Source of the DNA: Erythrobacter sp. AP23
GTDB lineage: Bacteria > Pseudomonadota > Alphaproteobacteria > Sphingomonadales > Sphingomonadaceae
Direction: 5' to 3'
Length of the DNA stretch: 64,000 nt
Assembly (NCBI RefSeq): GCF_001542855.1
Contig: NZ_LNBY01000015.1
Span: forward strand, 248,001 to 312,000
A program made the translations under genes and the position numbers. The notes beneath the pieces were generated by a model. It ran no database searches. It had not been told where the DNA came from and worked only from the letters and a program-made list of their open reading frames with translations. Of this stretch, positions 17,808 through 26,549 are shown piece by piece; position 1 is the stretch's first letter; every line of letters starts with the position of its first letter.

Positions 17808-18208
17808 TCGCGGGTCCGGCGAGGGCCGCACAATGGACCGCAAATCGCGTTCCCGGAAACCGTGACCTTCCGCCGGGCACCGTGGATTTTGGGGGCTGCG
17901 GCGCCACGCCTGCCTGTCAGAGTGTGACTTTCGATCCGACCTGCTCCTTACTGCCGTAGACAGCGCTCGATGCGCTTTATCTGCACCCTATCCGTCCGCT
18001 GTGCGCCGAGCACGAGGATGGCGGAAATCGAGGGCTATCAGTTGCACCGCAAGTAGGAAAATCGAACTCGGTTCGTCGCATATTTCTGCCAAAATCCGGC
18101 AATTTTTGCTAAGAAAAGCGCATGTGAGCAAGTAGGAGCGCAGGGCGACCGACCTATAGGCGGTGCGCGTGTTCTTCGATGGCTCTATAGCCAAGAAAAA
18201 GGGGGGTC
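17808..18208. other. 401-nt intergenic region with no supported gene
   Basis: Gap between the P450 gene and the YqiJ gene. The second half is clearly less GC-rich than its surroundings (for example around 18050-18125) and probably holds the yqiJ promoter, but no confident -35/-10 pair is visible. A small inverted repeat CGAAC-TCG-GTTCG lies at 18063-18075. The final bases AAAAAGGGGGG before position 18205 form the yqiJ ribosome site. Short open frames here lack coding character. Confidence 0.6.
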
Positions 18209-18853
18209 ATGTCGATATTTGAAGCACACAATATGCCGTTTGCCGTGGCGTTCGTCTTGGTCGTGGCGCTTGCGATAGTTCAGGCGGTGGGGCTTGGAGA
18301 CTTGTTTTGCAGCGACGCGGATGTGGATCCGGCGGCTGGCGTCGATGGAGAGGCGGCGATCCAGCCGGGTGCGCTCGACGGACTGTACACGCTGTTGGGC
18401 ATCGGCCGGGTTCCGTTGACCATCTGGATGGCGCTGCTCCTCTTCGGCTTTGCCGCGATCGGCGTGTCGACACAGGCGCTGGCGGAAAGCCTCACGGGGG
18501 TCCCGCTTCACCGCTGGCTGGCGGCGTTGCTCGCAGCCGGGGCCTCTGTGCCGCTGACCGGTGTTCTGGCCCGCCCGCTGGGCGCGATCCTCCCGCAGGA
18601 CGAAACGAGTGCGGTTTCGACCGACACGCTGCTCGGGCGCCGTGCCACGATAACCGACGGCGTCGCTCGCACCGGTTCGCCGGCCCGCGCCCGTGTGCAC
18701 GACATCCACGGCCAGGCGCATTACGTAATGGTCGAACCGCACGAAGCATCGTCGGAATTGCATGCGGGTGACGAGGTGTTGCTCGTCCGCAGCGAAGCCA
18801 ACCAGTTCTACGCAACCGCGCTCGCCGAGCGCCGCCTCTCGCCGCAAGGCTGA
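18209..18853 (+). CDS. yqiJ: YqiJ-like membrane protein with OB-fold domain
   Basis: A 214-residue inner-membrane protein partnering a flotillin. Hydrophobic helices lie near residues 10-30 (FAVAFVLVVALAIVQAVGLG), 68-87 (PLTIWMALLLFGFAAIG) and 105-125. The C-terminal soluble part (LLGRRATITDGVARTGSPAR to EVLLVRSEANQFYATAL) looks like the NfeD/YqiJ OB-fold. The gene is followed after 34 nt by the flotillin gene, the same order as E. coli yqiJ-yqiK. Strong AAAAAGGGGGG ribosome site. Confidence 0.85.
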   Translation: MSIFEAHNMPFAVAFVLVVALAIVQAVGLGDLFCSDADVDPAAGVDGEAAIQPGALDGLYTLLGIGRVPLTIWMALLLFGFAAIGVSTQALAESLTGVPLHRWLAALLAAGASVPLTGVLARPLGAILPQDETSAVSTDTLLGRRATITDGVARTGSPARARVHDIHGQAHYVMVEPHEASSELHAGDEVLLVRSEANQFYATALAERRLSPQG

Positions 18854-18887
18854 CGCGCAGTCAAAATTTCACAACCAAGGAGAAGCA

Positions 18888-20639
18888 ATGGAAAACCTGT
18901 CTGAAATCGCAATCTGGGCCGGAGGCGGCTTTGCCGTTTTCCTCGTCATCGCCTTCACGCTCACCCGGCTCTATCGCCGCGCGTCGAAGGAAATCGCCTT
19001 CGTGCGCACCGGTGTCGGCGGCGAGAAGGTGGTGATGAACGGCGGTGCATTGGTGCTGCCCGTCTTCCACGAAACCATGCCCGTCAACATGAACACGCTG
19101 GTGCTCTCGGTCGTCCGCCGCGACGGCGAGGCGCTGATCACGCTCGACCGCCTGCGGATCGACGTGAAGGCGGAATTCTATGTTCGGGTGAAGCCAGATG
19201 CGAGTTCGATCGCGATGGCCGCGCAGACGCTTGGCCAGCGAACGATGCAGCCGGAAATGCTCAAGGACCTGGTCGAAGGGAAATTCGTCGACGCGCTGCG
19301 CTCGGTCGCGGCGGGCATGAGCATGAACGAGCTGCACGAACAGCGGGCAGATTTCGTCCAGAAGGTGCAGCAGGTTTCGTCCAACGATCTGGCGATGAAC
19401 GGGCTGGAACTCGAATCTGTCTCGCTGACCGGCCTCGACCAGACCAGCATCGAGCATTTCAACGCCAACAACGCCTTCGACGCCGAGGGCCTGACCAAGC
19501 TGACCGAGCAGATCGAGGCACGCAAGAAACTGCGCAACGACATCGAGCAGGACACGCGCGTGCAGATGGAAACGAAAAATCTCGAAGCCGACGCGCGCAG
19601 CTTCGAAATCGGGCGCGACAAGGAATATGCTCGGCTTGCGCAGGAGCGTGAGGTCGAGGTCCGCCGTGCTGCGCAAAGCTCGGAAATCGCGCGCGAGCAG
19701 GCCGAACGCACCCGCGAGGCCGACGCCGCGCGGATCGAGGCGAAAAAGCAGGTCGATGCCCAGCAGATCGAGGCCGACCGCCTCGTCGAGGAAGCACGGA
19801 TCGACCAGCAACGAGCGCTCGAAATCGCCCGACAGGAGCAGCAGATCGCGGTGCAGAACAAGAGCCGCGAAGAGAGTCAGGCCAAGGCCGAAGCGGATGA
19901 AGCCCGCGCCAAGGCGGTCGCCGCAGAAGAGCAGGTTTCGACAAGCCGCGAAACCGAGATTGCGGAACGCATGAAGCGTATCGAACTGATCGAGGCGACC
20001 AAGCAGGCCGAGCGCGACGCGATCGGCGTCAAGGTCGAGGCGGAGGCAGAAAAAGAGGCTGCATCCAACCGCGCCGAAGCGCTGCGTCTCGAGGCGCAGG
20101 GCGAGGCCGAGGCCGAGAAGCTGCGCGCCGAAGCCTCGCGGGTCCGGTTCGAAGTCGAGGCTGCGGGTCAGAAGGCGATCAACGAGGCGGCGAATATCCT
20201 GTCTTCGGACCAGATCAGCCTGCAGACCAAGATGGCGCTGCTCAAGGTACTGCCGGAGGTCATCCGCGAGAGCGCAAAGCCGATGGAAGCGATCGATTCG
20301 ATCAAGATCGTCCAGGTCGACGGGCTTACCAATGGCGGAGGCAAAGCTTCAGCCAACGGCAGCGCGGCTGCTGGCGGCGGATCGGGCAATCTCGCGACCG
20401 ATGCGGTGAGCGCCGCATTGGCCTACCGGGCGCAGGCACCAGTGCTCGACGGGCTGATGCAGGAGCTGGGCCTCGACGGGTCCTCGCTCGGCAGCCTGGT
20501 CAAGGGCCCGGCGGCAGCCGAGGCGGATGCTCCGCGACTTGCCGAGGTGCTCGACGACATCGCCGAGCAGATCGAAGAAGCCGAAGCCGCTGACAGCGAG
20601 GCCGAAGCTGGCGAAAAGGACGAAGCCTTGGCCAGTTGA
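18888..20639 (+). CDS. yqiK: Flotillin family protein YqiK
   Basis: A 583-residue membrane-scaffold protein expected to form functional membrane microdomains. One N-terminal transmembrane helix (GGGFAVFLVIAFTLTRLY) is followed by a band 7/SPFH domain (about residues 40-220, with VRTGVGGEKVVMNGGALVLP). A long Glu/Ala/Arg-rich coiled coil spans about 230-450, and a flotillin C-terminal region (QISLQTKMALLKVLPEVIRE) precedes a Gly/Ser linker. An acidic tail ends the protein. AAGGAG precedes the ATG. It is co-transcribed with yqiJ and ends at a strong bidirectional terminator. Confidence 0.93.
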   Translation: MENLSEIAIWAGGGFAVFLVIAFTLTRLYRRASKEIAFVRTGVGGEKVVMNGGALVLPVFHETMPVNMNTLVLSVVRRDGEALITLDRLRIDVKAEFYVRVKPDASSIAMAAQTLGQRTMQPEMLKDLVEGKFVDALRSVAAGMSMNELHEQRADFVQKVQQVSSNDLAMNGLELESVSLTGLDQTSIEHFNANNAFDAEGLTKLTEQIEARKKLRNDIEQDTRVQMETKNLEADARSFEIGRDKEYARLAQEREVEVRRAAQSSEIAREQAERTREADAARIEAKKQVDAQQIEADRLVEEARIDQQRALEIARQEQQIAVQNKSREESQAKAEADEARAKAVAAEEQVSTSRETEIAERMKRIELIEATKQAERDAIGVKVEAEAEKEAASNRAEALRLEAQGEAEAEKLRAEASRVRFEVEAAGQKAINEAANILSSDQISLQTKMALLKVLPEVIRESAKPMEAIDSIKIVQVDGLTNGGGKASANGSAAAGGGSGNLATDAVSAALAYRAQAPVLDGLMQELGLDGSSLGSLVKGPAAAEADAPRLAEVLDDIAEQIEEAEAADSEAEAGEKDEALAS

Positions 20640-20660
20640 ACCAGAGCCGGCTTGAACGGA

Positions 20661-20688
20661 AAGGGGGCGCCCACCGCGCCCCCTTTTT
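20661..20688. terminator. Bidirectional terminator between yqiK and the DUF2282 gene
   Basis: Stem AAGGGGGCGC/GCGCCCCCTT (20661-20670 and 20676-20685) with loop CCACC is flanked by A-tract on the left and TTTTT on the right, so it can end transcription from both converging sides. Confidence 0.88.
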
Positions 20689-20698
20689 CATATCCGCG

Positions 20699-21043
20699 TC
20701 AGGCGGGGACCGGCGGGTCGTTGTCCTCGACTGCGGTCAGCGAGCCGCCCATCGGGACGCAGTCGCCGGCCTCGACATATTTCCAGGCATTGCCCTGCCA
20801 GTCGACGGTCGAGGTGCCCGCGCAGCTGGTGCCGGGGCCCGCGGCGCAATCGTTCTCGCCCGCCTTGGCCACGCCGTAGCACTTCTCCATCTCGCCCTGT
20901 TCCGCCGCGGCGACCAGCTCGGGATCGGCCGGTGCGCCCTGGGCGGTGGTGGCGCCATCGGCGGCGCTGTCGTCGGCGGTCCCGCCGCAGGCGGCCAGGG
21001 CCGCGACCGCGCCGGCCAGCGCTGCGTGTTTCGCAAAATTCAT
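20699..21043 (-). CDS. DUF2282 (BufA1-like) small lipoprotein
   Basis: A 114-residue exported protein. The signal [21 protein letters not shown] ends in a lipobox, and an Asp/Ala-rich linker follows. The conserved DUF2282 block comes next: [39 protein letters not shown], then [11 protein letters not shown]. Four cysteines in this block match the family pattern. DUF2282 proteins are known as BufA1 precursors of bufferins, metal-binding peptides modified by BufB/BufC partners. No DUF692 or other Buf gene is seen nearby, and a lipid anchor is unusual, so modification is uncertain. The gene lies 86 nt downstream of galU on the same strand, with a GGGAG ribosome site. Confidence 0.8.
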   Translation of the reverse strand: MNFAKHAALAGAVAALAACGGTADDSAADGATTAQGAPADPELVAAAEQGEMEKCYGVAKAGENDCAAGPGTSCAGTSTVDWQGNAWKYVEAGDCVPMGGSLTAVEDNDPPVPA

Positions 21044-21129
21044 TTCTCGTCTCCCAGTGATCTATGGAAAGCCTCGATGCTTCCCGTCACCGGTTCGACC
21101 AAAGCCGCCGAAAGGTTACGCAGGGGCGA

Positions 21130-22020
21130 TCAGCCGGCGAGCAGCCGCTCCATCACCGCGCGCACTTCGGCGCCCATGTCCTCGCGCTCGAGCGCCAGCG
21201 CCAGCGTCGCCTCGACGAAGCCGGTCTTGCTTCCGCAGTCGAAGCGCCGGCCCGCGAAGGTGACCGCGTGGAAGGCCTGGTTGCCGATCATTTTCGCCAT
21301 GGCGTCGGTAAGCTGGATCTCGCCCCCCGCGCCCTTTCCCTGGTCCTCGAGCACGCGCATCACTTCGGGCTGCAGGATGTAGCGGCCCGAGATGATCTTG
21401 TTCGACGGGGCCTCGTCCACCGGCGGCTTCTCGACCAGGCCGGTGACCTCGGTCAGCGTATCGCTCCTGATCTCGCCCGGCGCGATGACGCCATAGTTCG
21501 ACACCTCGTCCTCGGGCACTTCGAGCACCGAGATGAGATTGCCGCCGACCTCGTTGTATGCTTCGACCATCTGCTTCATGCAGCCGGTGCCGCCGCCCTT
21601 GGCCTCGATCATCAGCTCGTCGGGCAGCAATATGGCGAAAGGCTCGTCGCCCACGATTGCGCGCGCGCACCAGATCGCATGGCCGAGGCCGAGCGGGACC
21701 TGCTGGCGCACGGTGATGATGTCGCCCGGCGTCGCGCGGGTGGGATCGAGCACGGACAGGTCCTTGCCGCGTTCCTCCATCGTGGTTTCGAGCTCGAAGG
21801 CCATGTCGAAATGCTCGACGATCGCGGTCTTGCCGCGCCCGGTGACGAAGATGATCTGTTCGATCCCCGCCTCGCGCGCCTCGTCTACCGCATACTGGAT
21901 CAGCGGACGGTCGACGATCGGCAGCAATTCCTTCGGGATCGCCTTGGTTGCGGGAAGAAATCGCGTGCCGAGCCCGGCCACGGGAAACACGGCCTTCCTG
22001 ATGGGTTTATGTGCAGTCAT
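21130..22020 (-). CDS. galU: UTP--glucose-1-phosphate uridylyltransferase
   Basis: A 296-residue nucleotidyltransferase that makes UDP-glucose for envelope and exopolysaccharide synthesis. The N-terminal motif is FPVAGLGTRFLPATKAIPKE, with the sugar-phosphate site in LVEKPP and the C-terminal RFDCGSKTGFVEA. Length matches the family. It is divergent from murA, separated by 124 nt, and may be co-transcribed with the DUF2282 gene downstream. Confidence 0.96.
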   Translation of the reverse strand: MTAHKPIRKAVFPVAGLGTRFLPATKAIPKELLPIVDRPLIQYAVDEAREAGIEQIIFVTGRGKTAIVEHFDMAFELETTMEERGKDLSVLDPTRATPGDIITVRQQVPLGLGHAIWCARAIVGDEPFAILLPDELMIEAKGGGTGCMKQMVEAYNEVGGNLISVLEVPEDEVSNYGVIAPGEIRSDTLTEVTGLVEKPPVDEAPSNKIISGRYILQPEVMRVLEDQGKGAGGEIQLTDAMAKMIGNQAFHAVTFAGRRFDCGSKTGFVEATLALALEREDMGAEVRAVMERLLAG

Positions 22021-22144
22021 CTGTGCTCACGTGCCTTTTCGTGCGGCGGGTGCATAGGATCAAATCGACAAACCGCCCGCGGCGGGGGTTACGACATTGT
22101 CGTGACGCTTGCCAGCAGGGCGCCCAAGGGTAAAGCACACTTCC

Positions 22145-23428
22145 ATGGACAAACTGATCATTCGCGGCGGCAAGCGCCTGTCGGGCACGATTCCCATTTC
22201 GGGGGCGAAGAACGCCGCGCTCACGCTCATTCCCTGCGCGCTGCTGACCGAAGAGGCGGTGACCTTGCGCAATCTCCCGCGCCTGGCAGACATCGACGGT
22301 TTCCAGCACCTGATGACGCAATTCGGCGTCAGCCATACGATCCCGGGCAAGCGGCCCGAGGAGTTCGGCCGCAACGTCACGCTCGAAGCGATGCGGATCA
22401 CCAGTTCGGTCGCGCCCTACGATCTCGTGCGCAAGATGCGCGCTTCCATCCTCGTTCTCGGCCCGCTGCTCGCGCGCACGGGCGAGGCGACGGTGTCGTT
22501 GCCTGGCGGCTGTGCGATCGGCAACCGCCCGATCGACCTTCATCTCAAGGCGCTGGAGGCTTTCGGCGCGCATATCGAACTGGCCCAAGGCTATGTGAAG
22601 GCCATTGCGCCCGACGGAGGCCTGCCGGGTGGAGAGTTCGATTTTCCCGTGGTCTCGGTCGGCGCAACGGAAAATGCGCTGATGGCGGCGGTGCTGTGCA
22701 ATGGCACCAGCCGCCTGATCAATGCCGCGCGCGAGCCCGAAATCGTCGATCTGTGCAACCTGCTGGTGGCAATGGGCGCCGAAATCGAGGGGATCGGAAC
22801 GTCCGAGCTTACGATCCACGGCGCGAAAAAGCTGCATGGCGCGACCTATCGTGTGATGCCCGACCGGATCGAAGCGGGTTCCTATGCCTGCGCCGCAGCG
22901 ATCACGGGCGGGGAAGTGCGGCTCGAAGGCGCCGAGGCGAAGGACATGGGCTCGACCATTCACGCGCTGCGCAACATCGGCGTGGAAATCGAAAGCGACA
23001 AGACCGGGATCGACGTCAGGGCCAATGGCAGGCTCAAGGCGCACAACCTCACCACCGCGCCTTTCCCCGGCCTTGCTACCGACATGCAGGCGCAGTTGAT
23101 GAGCCTGCTGACCCGTGCCGAAGGCACCAGCGTGCTCAAGGAGACGATTTTCGAGAACCGCTTCATGCATGTCCCCGAACTGGCGCGCATGGGTGCCGAT
23201 ATCGAGACCACGGGCCGCACGGCGGTGGTCAGGGGCCCGGTCGAACTCACCGGCGCCGAAGTCATGGCGACCGATTTGCGCGCCTCGATGAGTCTGGTGA
23301 TCGCGGGCCTTGCGGCAAAGGGCGAGACGACCGTTCGCCGCCTCTATCACCTCGATCGCGGCTATGAGCGGCTTGAGGAAAAGCTGCAGCTGGTCGGTGC
23401 CGACGTCGAGCGCGTGGGCGACGACTGA
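22145..23428 (+). CDS. murA: UDP-N-acetylglucosamine 1-carboxyvinyltransferase
   Basis: MurA transfers enolpyruvate from PEP to UDP-GlcNAc, the first committed step of peptidoglycan synthesis in the cytoplasm. The protein has 427 residues. Substrate-binding SGAKNAAL and the catalytic loop [20 protein letters not shown] are present, with the PEP-reactive cysteine intact, so it should be fosfomycin-sensitive by analogy. The ATG at 22145 gives [14 protein letters not shown], the standard N-terminus; an ATG 12 codons upstream is less likely. Confidence 0.97.
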   Translation: MDKLIIRGGKRLSGTIPISGAKNAALTLIPCALLTEEAVTLRNLPRLADIDGFQHLMTQFGVSHTIPGKRPEEFGRNVTLEAMRITSSVAPYDLVRKMRASILVLGPLLARTGEATVSLPGGCAIGNRPIDLHLKALEAFGAHIELAQGYVKAIAPDGGLPGGEFDFPVVSVGATENALMAAVLCNGTSRLINAAREPEIVDLCNLLVAMGAEIEGIGTSELTIHGAKKLHGATYRVMPDRIEAGSYACAAAITGGEVRLEGAEAKDMGSTIHALRNIGVEIESDKTGIDVRANGRLKAHNLTTAPFPGLATDMQAQLMSLLTRAEGTSVLKETIFENRFMHVPELARMGADIETTGRTAVVRGPVELTGAEVMATDLRASMSLVIAGLAAKGETTVRRLYHLDRGYERLEEKLQLVGADVERVGDD

Positions 23429-23441
23429 CGCGGCAATTTGC

Positions 23442-23466
23442 GGACCTTTCCGGCGGCCCAGGCGTT
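23442..23466 (+). promoter_or_regulatory. Possible EcfG-type (general stress) promoter
   Basis: GGACC, 16 nt, CGTT. The alphaproteobacterial EcfG/SigT general stress consensus is GGAAC-N16/17-CGTT, so this site has one mismatch. It lies 26 nt before the ATG of the following small protein, a suitable distance. Confidence 0.45.
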
Positions 23467-23491
23467 GGGTCGGCAAGAAAGGAGTCCGCAT

Positions 23492-23719
23492 ATGTTACTC
23501 AAGATGCTTGTGCTCGGCGGTCTCGGCTACGCCGGCTATCGCTATTACGAAAAGAACCGTATCGACAGGAACGGCGTGGCCTTTGCCGACGGCCAGCCCG
23601 AGGGCCAGTTCCGCGACGCGGGGGCGGCTGCAACCGCGACCGAAGGCGACACGATGAGCGCGACCGACGAAGCGCTCGACGAGACCTTCCCCGCGAGCGA
23701 TGCGACCGCGAAATACTGA
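23492..23719 (+). CDS. Small conserved protein with DEALDETFPASD motif (75 aa)
   Basis: A short protein with a hydrophobic N-terminus (MLLKMLVLGGLGYAGYRYYE) that may anchor it in the membrane, an acidic middle, and the C-terminal motif DEALDETFPASDATAKY. This [DE]ALDETFPASD ending recurs in many small alphaproteobacterial proteins of unknown function. The AAAGGAGT ribosome site is excellent. An EcfG-like promoter just upstream suggests stress induction. Its stop codon abuts that of the convergent RHH gene with no gap. Confidence 0.75.
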   Translation: MLLKMLVLGGLGYAGYRYYEKNRIDRNGVAFADGQPEGQFRDAGAAATATEGDTMSATDEALDETFPASDATAKY

Positions 23720-23998
23720 TCAGACAGTCTGACTGTCCGGATGGGCGGCTGGAGCGATCCAGCCGCTCTTTTCGTGCGTGACCAGCCAGATCCGGATCGC
23801 ACCTGCGAGGCCCGGCGGAGTCTCGGCGCGGATACGCTCGGCATCGATCTCGGCCACCAGCGCATTGATCGACTGCCCGCGCACGGTGGCGGCCGTGCAG
23901 AGCTTTTCCCAGAACAGGGGTTCGAGGCTGATCGAGGTGCGGTGTCCGTCGATCCGGACGGAATATTTTTTCGGGGGGTGGTAGGGGGGCATGTGCAT
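23720..23998 (-). CDS. Ribbon-helix-helix domain protein (92 aa)
   Basis: Small putative DNA-binding protein. The core YSVRIDGHRTSISLEPLFWE followed by CTAATVRGQSINALVAEID matches the RHH_4 family, common in alphaproteobacteria. The C-terminal stretch PPGLAGAIRIWLVTHEKSGW is part of the conserved family tail. Start chosen at 23998 (MHMPPYHPPKK) because AGGAG lies 6 nt upstream on the coding strand. Target genes are unknown. Confidence 0.8.
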   Translation of the reverse strand: MHMPPYHPPKKYSVRIDGHRTSISLEPLFWEKLCTAATVRGQSINALVAEIDAERIRAETPPGLAGAIRIWLVTHEKSGWIAPAAHPDSQTV

Positions 23999-24132
23999 CG
24001 CGCGCGCTCCTAGCCCCGCGAATCCGCAAACTGAACCCCCCAATCGACGAAGTGCGTCGATCGGTATATTTGCAGCTTCCGGATACGAATTTTTCGGGGT
24101 GGCCGGCACACCGTCCGCAGCCTAGCCCTGCG

Positions 24133-24900
24133 ATGTCCATGGCAGAAGCGCGCACCACCAGGCCCGAAGGCTACGCCGACCTGACCGAAAAGGAGAAGGA
24201 GACGCTGCGCCTGATGGTTCGCGGCCATGACGCGAAGTCGATGGCGGGCGAGCTCGCGCTTTCGGTGCATACGATCAATGAACGCCTTCGCGCCGCGCGG
24301 CGCAAGCTCGCGGTGACCAGCAGCCGCGAGGCCGCGCGGCTGGTTTGGGAACATGAGCGCGGCACTCCCGATTTTTCTGTCTACGACGAATTGGGGGATG
24401 CCAGCGGGACTCCGGCGAGCGAGGATGGCCAGGAAGCGGCAGCAAGATTGAACCGCCGCATCGTTGCAGGAGTTCTCGCCATGATGATTGTGTTTGCCGC
24501 CGGGCTTATTCTCGCTTCGCACTTTGACGAACCCGTACGGCAGGGCGCGCCGGTGGACGTGCCCGCGAGCGATGCGACCGTGGTCGCGGCCGCGCGAGAT
24601 TGGCTTGCCCTGACCGATGCGCAGGACTGGCAGGCCAGTTTCGATGCGGCAGGCAAGGCCTTTCGCGATGTCAACACCGTGTCGGGCTGGGCGAGCGCCG
24701 CACAGCAGGTGCAAGCCCCACTCGGCGCACTTGTCTCGCGCGAACTGCGCGCGGTCCGCTACCTCAACGCGCCGCCATACGGCTATCAGGAGGTCCACTT
24801 CACCGCGCGTTACGCGAACCGCACGGACGAGGTCATCGAGACGGTCACGCTCCAGCAGGAAGATGGAGCGTGGAAAGTCGTCGGCATCCTGGTCGAGTAA
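24133..24900 (+). CDS. Membrane-anchored LuxR-type HTH protein with DUF4019 domain
   Basis: A 255-residue protein with three parts. The N-terminal LuxR/GerE-like helix-turn-helix reads LTEKEKETLRLMVRGHDAKS then VHTINERLRAARRKLAV. One transmembrane helix follows (IVAGVLAMMIVFAAGLILAS), then a periplasmic DUF4019 domain (AARDWLALTDAQDWQASFDA to DGAWKVVGILVE). This topology implies a regulator that senses something outside the membrane and contacts DNA inside, in the manner of ToxR-type proteins; that role is inferred. Start at ATG 24133 or 24139. Confidence 0.8.
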   Translation: MSMAEARTTRPEGYADLTEKEKETLRLMVRGHDAKSMAGELALSVHTINERLRAARRKLAVTSSREAARLVWEHERGTPDFSVYDELGDASGTPASEDGQEAAARLNRRIVAGVLAMMIVFAAGLILASHFDEPVRQGAPVDVPASDATVVAAARDWLALTDAQDWQASFDAAGKAFRDVNTVSGWASAAQQVQAPLGALVSRELRAVRYLNAPPYGYQEVHFTARYANRTDEVIETVTLQQEDGAWKVVGILVE

Positions 24901-24942
24901 GGCAACCGCAGGCGCCCGCGCAGCGCAGGTGCCCGGCTGCCG

Positions 24943-25668
24943 TCAATACATATGTTGGCCGCCGTTGATGCTCATCGTCGAGCCGGTGACGAATTCGGCA
25001 TGTTCGGACGCGAGGAAGCTCACGCCGCGGGCGATTTCGCTGGCCTTGCCGAGGCGACCGACGGGGATCTTGGCGACGATCTTCTCGAGGACCGGCTCGG
25101 GTACGGCGGCGACCATGTCGGTGTCGATATAGCCGGGGGCGATGGCGTTCACGGTGATCCCGAAGCGCGCGCCTTCCTGCGCCAGCGCCTTGGTAAAGCC
25201 GTGGATGCCGCTCTTCGCCGCGGCGTAATTGACCTGGCCGTACTGCCCCGCCTGGCCGTTGATCGAACCGATATTGATGATGCGGCCCCAGCCGCGTTCT
25301 TTCATGCCGGCAAAGGTCGCCTTTGCCATGTTGAAGCACCCGCCCAGATTGGTGCGCATGACCGCGTCCCAATCCTCGTAGCTCATCTTGAGCAGCGTGC
25401 CGTCGCGTGTGATGCCGGCATTGTTGACCACCACCTCGATAGGGCCGTGCTCCTCCGCGACCTTACCGCAGGCATCCTGCACGGCGTTGTAGTCGCCGAC
25501 ATCGAACTTGGTCGTCGCAATGCCGGTTTCTTCGGTGAATTTTTTCGCCGCATCGTCATTTCCGGCGTAATTGGCGACGACCGTGAAGCCGCGTTCGTCA
25601 CGCAGCCGTTCGCAAATGGCGCGACCGATTCCGCGCGTGCCCCCGGTTACGATGGCAACTCGTGACAT
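24943..25668 (-). CDS. phaB: Acetoacetyl-CoA reductase
   Basis: A 241-residue short-chain dehydrogenase that reduces acetoacetyl-CoA to (R)-3-hydroxybutyryl-CoA with NADPH for polyhydroxybutyrate synthesis. Cofactor motif TGGTRGIGRAI, NNAGITRDGTLLKM, catalytic Ser-Tyr-Lys in NIGSINGQAGQYGQVNYAAAKSG; the GQAGQYGQVNY stretch is characteristic of PhaB. The gene stands alone, with no phaA or phaC neighbour, but a PHB depolymerase gene lies at 53.4 kb in the same window. Confidence 0.92.
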   Translation of the reverse strand: MSRVAIVTGGTRGIGRAICERLRDERGFTVVANYAGNDDAAKKFTEETGIATTKFDVGDYNAVQDACGKVAEEHGPIEVVVNNAGITRDGTLLKMSYEDWDAVMRTNLGGCFNMAKATFAGMKERGWGRIINIGSINGQAGQYGQVNYAAAKSGIHGFTKALAQEGARFGITVNAIAPGYIDTDMVAAVPEPVLEKIVAKIPVGRLGKASEIARGVSFLASEHAEFVTGSTMSINGGQHMY

Positions 25669-25784
25669 AGTCTATTCTCCCAAGCTTTCCGTAGCGTCGG
25701 CACAGGCTTAGGACATGAAGGCGAGACGCGCCAAGCCAAAACGCCGCAAGGGGCGCCGACGCAACCGTATTCTCGGGATATGTC

Positions 25785-26549
25785 TTAGAAGCTGACGCGG
25801 GTGCCGACGTAGACGGCCTGATCGTCTTCGACCCCGTCGGTAAGCGGTGCCAGACGGTTGTTGTCCTTCGACAGACGGACCCCGGCGGTCAGATTGAGAC
25901 TGCCCACCACGCGATAGGAGGTGCTGAGATCGACGCTCTGGTTGCCCGAGCCTTCGAAAGTGCGCGGAGACCGGCCGGCCCTGTCTTCGTTCTCGAGCGA
26001 GAGGCGCGAGCCGAAGCGACCCGGCTTCTCCGGCTTCTCGTCGGTATCGGGCGCGAAGGTCGACAGATCGGGCATGCCCATGTCGCGCAGGCCGATCGAA
26101 ACATTGGTCTGACGGGTGGGCTGGGCGAAGCTCTGATAGCCGCGCGCAACGCCGAGATTGTAGCTGGTCGGGCTGATGGCGAGGATACGCTCGCCGGAAT
26201 TGGCGGTGCCGACCGAATCCACCGCGCTACGAACCGAAATCGCCCGCGCCGTGGCATCGTTGACCCGAACCGCGACAGTGACCGAACGATCCTTGTTGAG
26301 GGCCGACTTGCTGGCCGGGGTGAAACGCAGGCCGTCTTCGCCGATCAGGGCGGCGACGCGCGCAGCGAGCTGCGTGTCGACCTTGGCGGGAGTGAACGGA
26401 AGGTAGGAAACGGTTTCCGGAAGCTCCGCCGCAGCGCTGGTCTGGACGACGGCAAGACCGGCCGCAGGAATGGTCAGCGCGAGCCCGGCAGCAGCCAGCG
26501 CCGCGGGAACGAACCGCGCCTTACCCTGACTCTTGACCGGACGTGTCAT
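25785..26549 (-). CDS. Exported protein of unknown function, possible outer-membrane beta-barrel
   Basis: A 254-residue protein with a clear signal peptide (ALAAAGLALTIPAAGLAVVQTSAAAE). The mature part contains alternating polar/hydrophobic stretches such as TVAVRVNDATARAISVRSAV and SVDLSTSYRVVGSLNLTAGV. It ends in VGTRVSF; a terminal Phe is typical of outer-membrane barrel proteins. A disordered, charged loop (DTDEKPEKPGRFGSR) lies in the middle. I do not recognise a named family. Divergent from the DUF3576 gene across a 336-nt gap. Confidence 0.7.
   Translation of the reverse strand: MTRPVKSQGKARFVPAALAAAGLALTIPAAGLAVVQTSAAAELPETVSYLPFTPAKVDTQLAARVAALIGEDGLRFTPASKSALNKDRSVTVAVRVNDATARAISVRSAVDSVGTANSGERILAISPTSYNLGVARGYQSFAQPTRQTNVSIGLRDMGMPDLSTFAPDTDEKPEKPGRFGSRLSLENEDRAGRSPRTFEGSGNQSVDLSTSYRVVGSLNLTAGVRLSKDNNRLAPLTDGVEDDQAVYVGTRVSF

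Noticed and set aside
17988..18194. A 68-codon minus-strand frame in the gap before yqiJ
   Set aside because: No ribosome site, no family and it would cover the likely yqiJ promoter.
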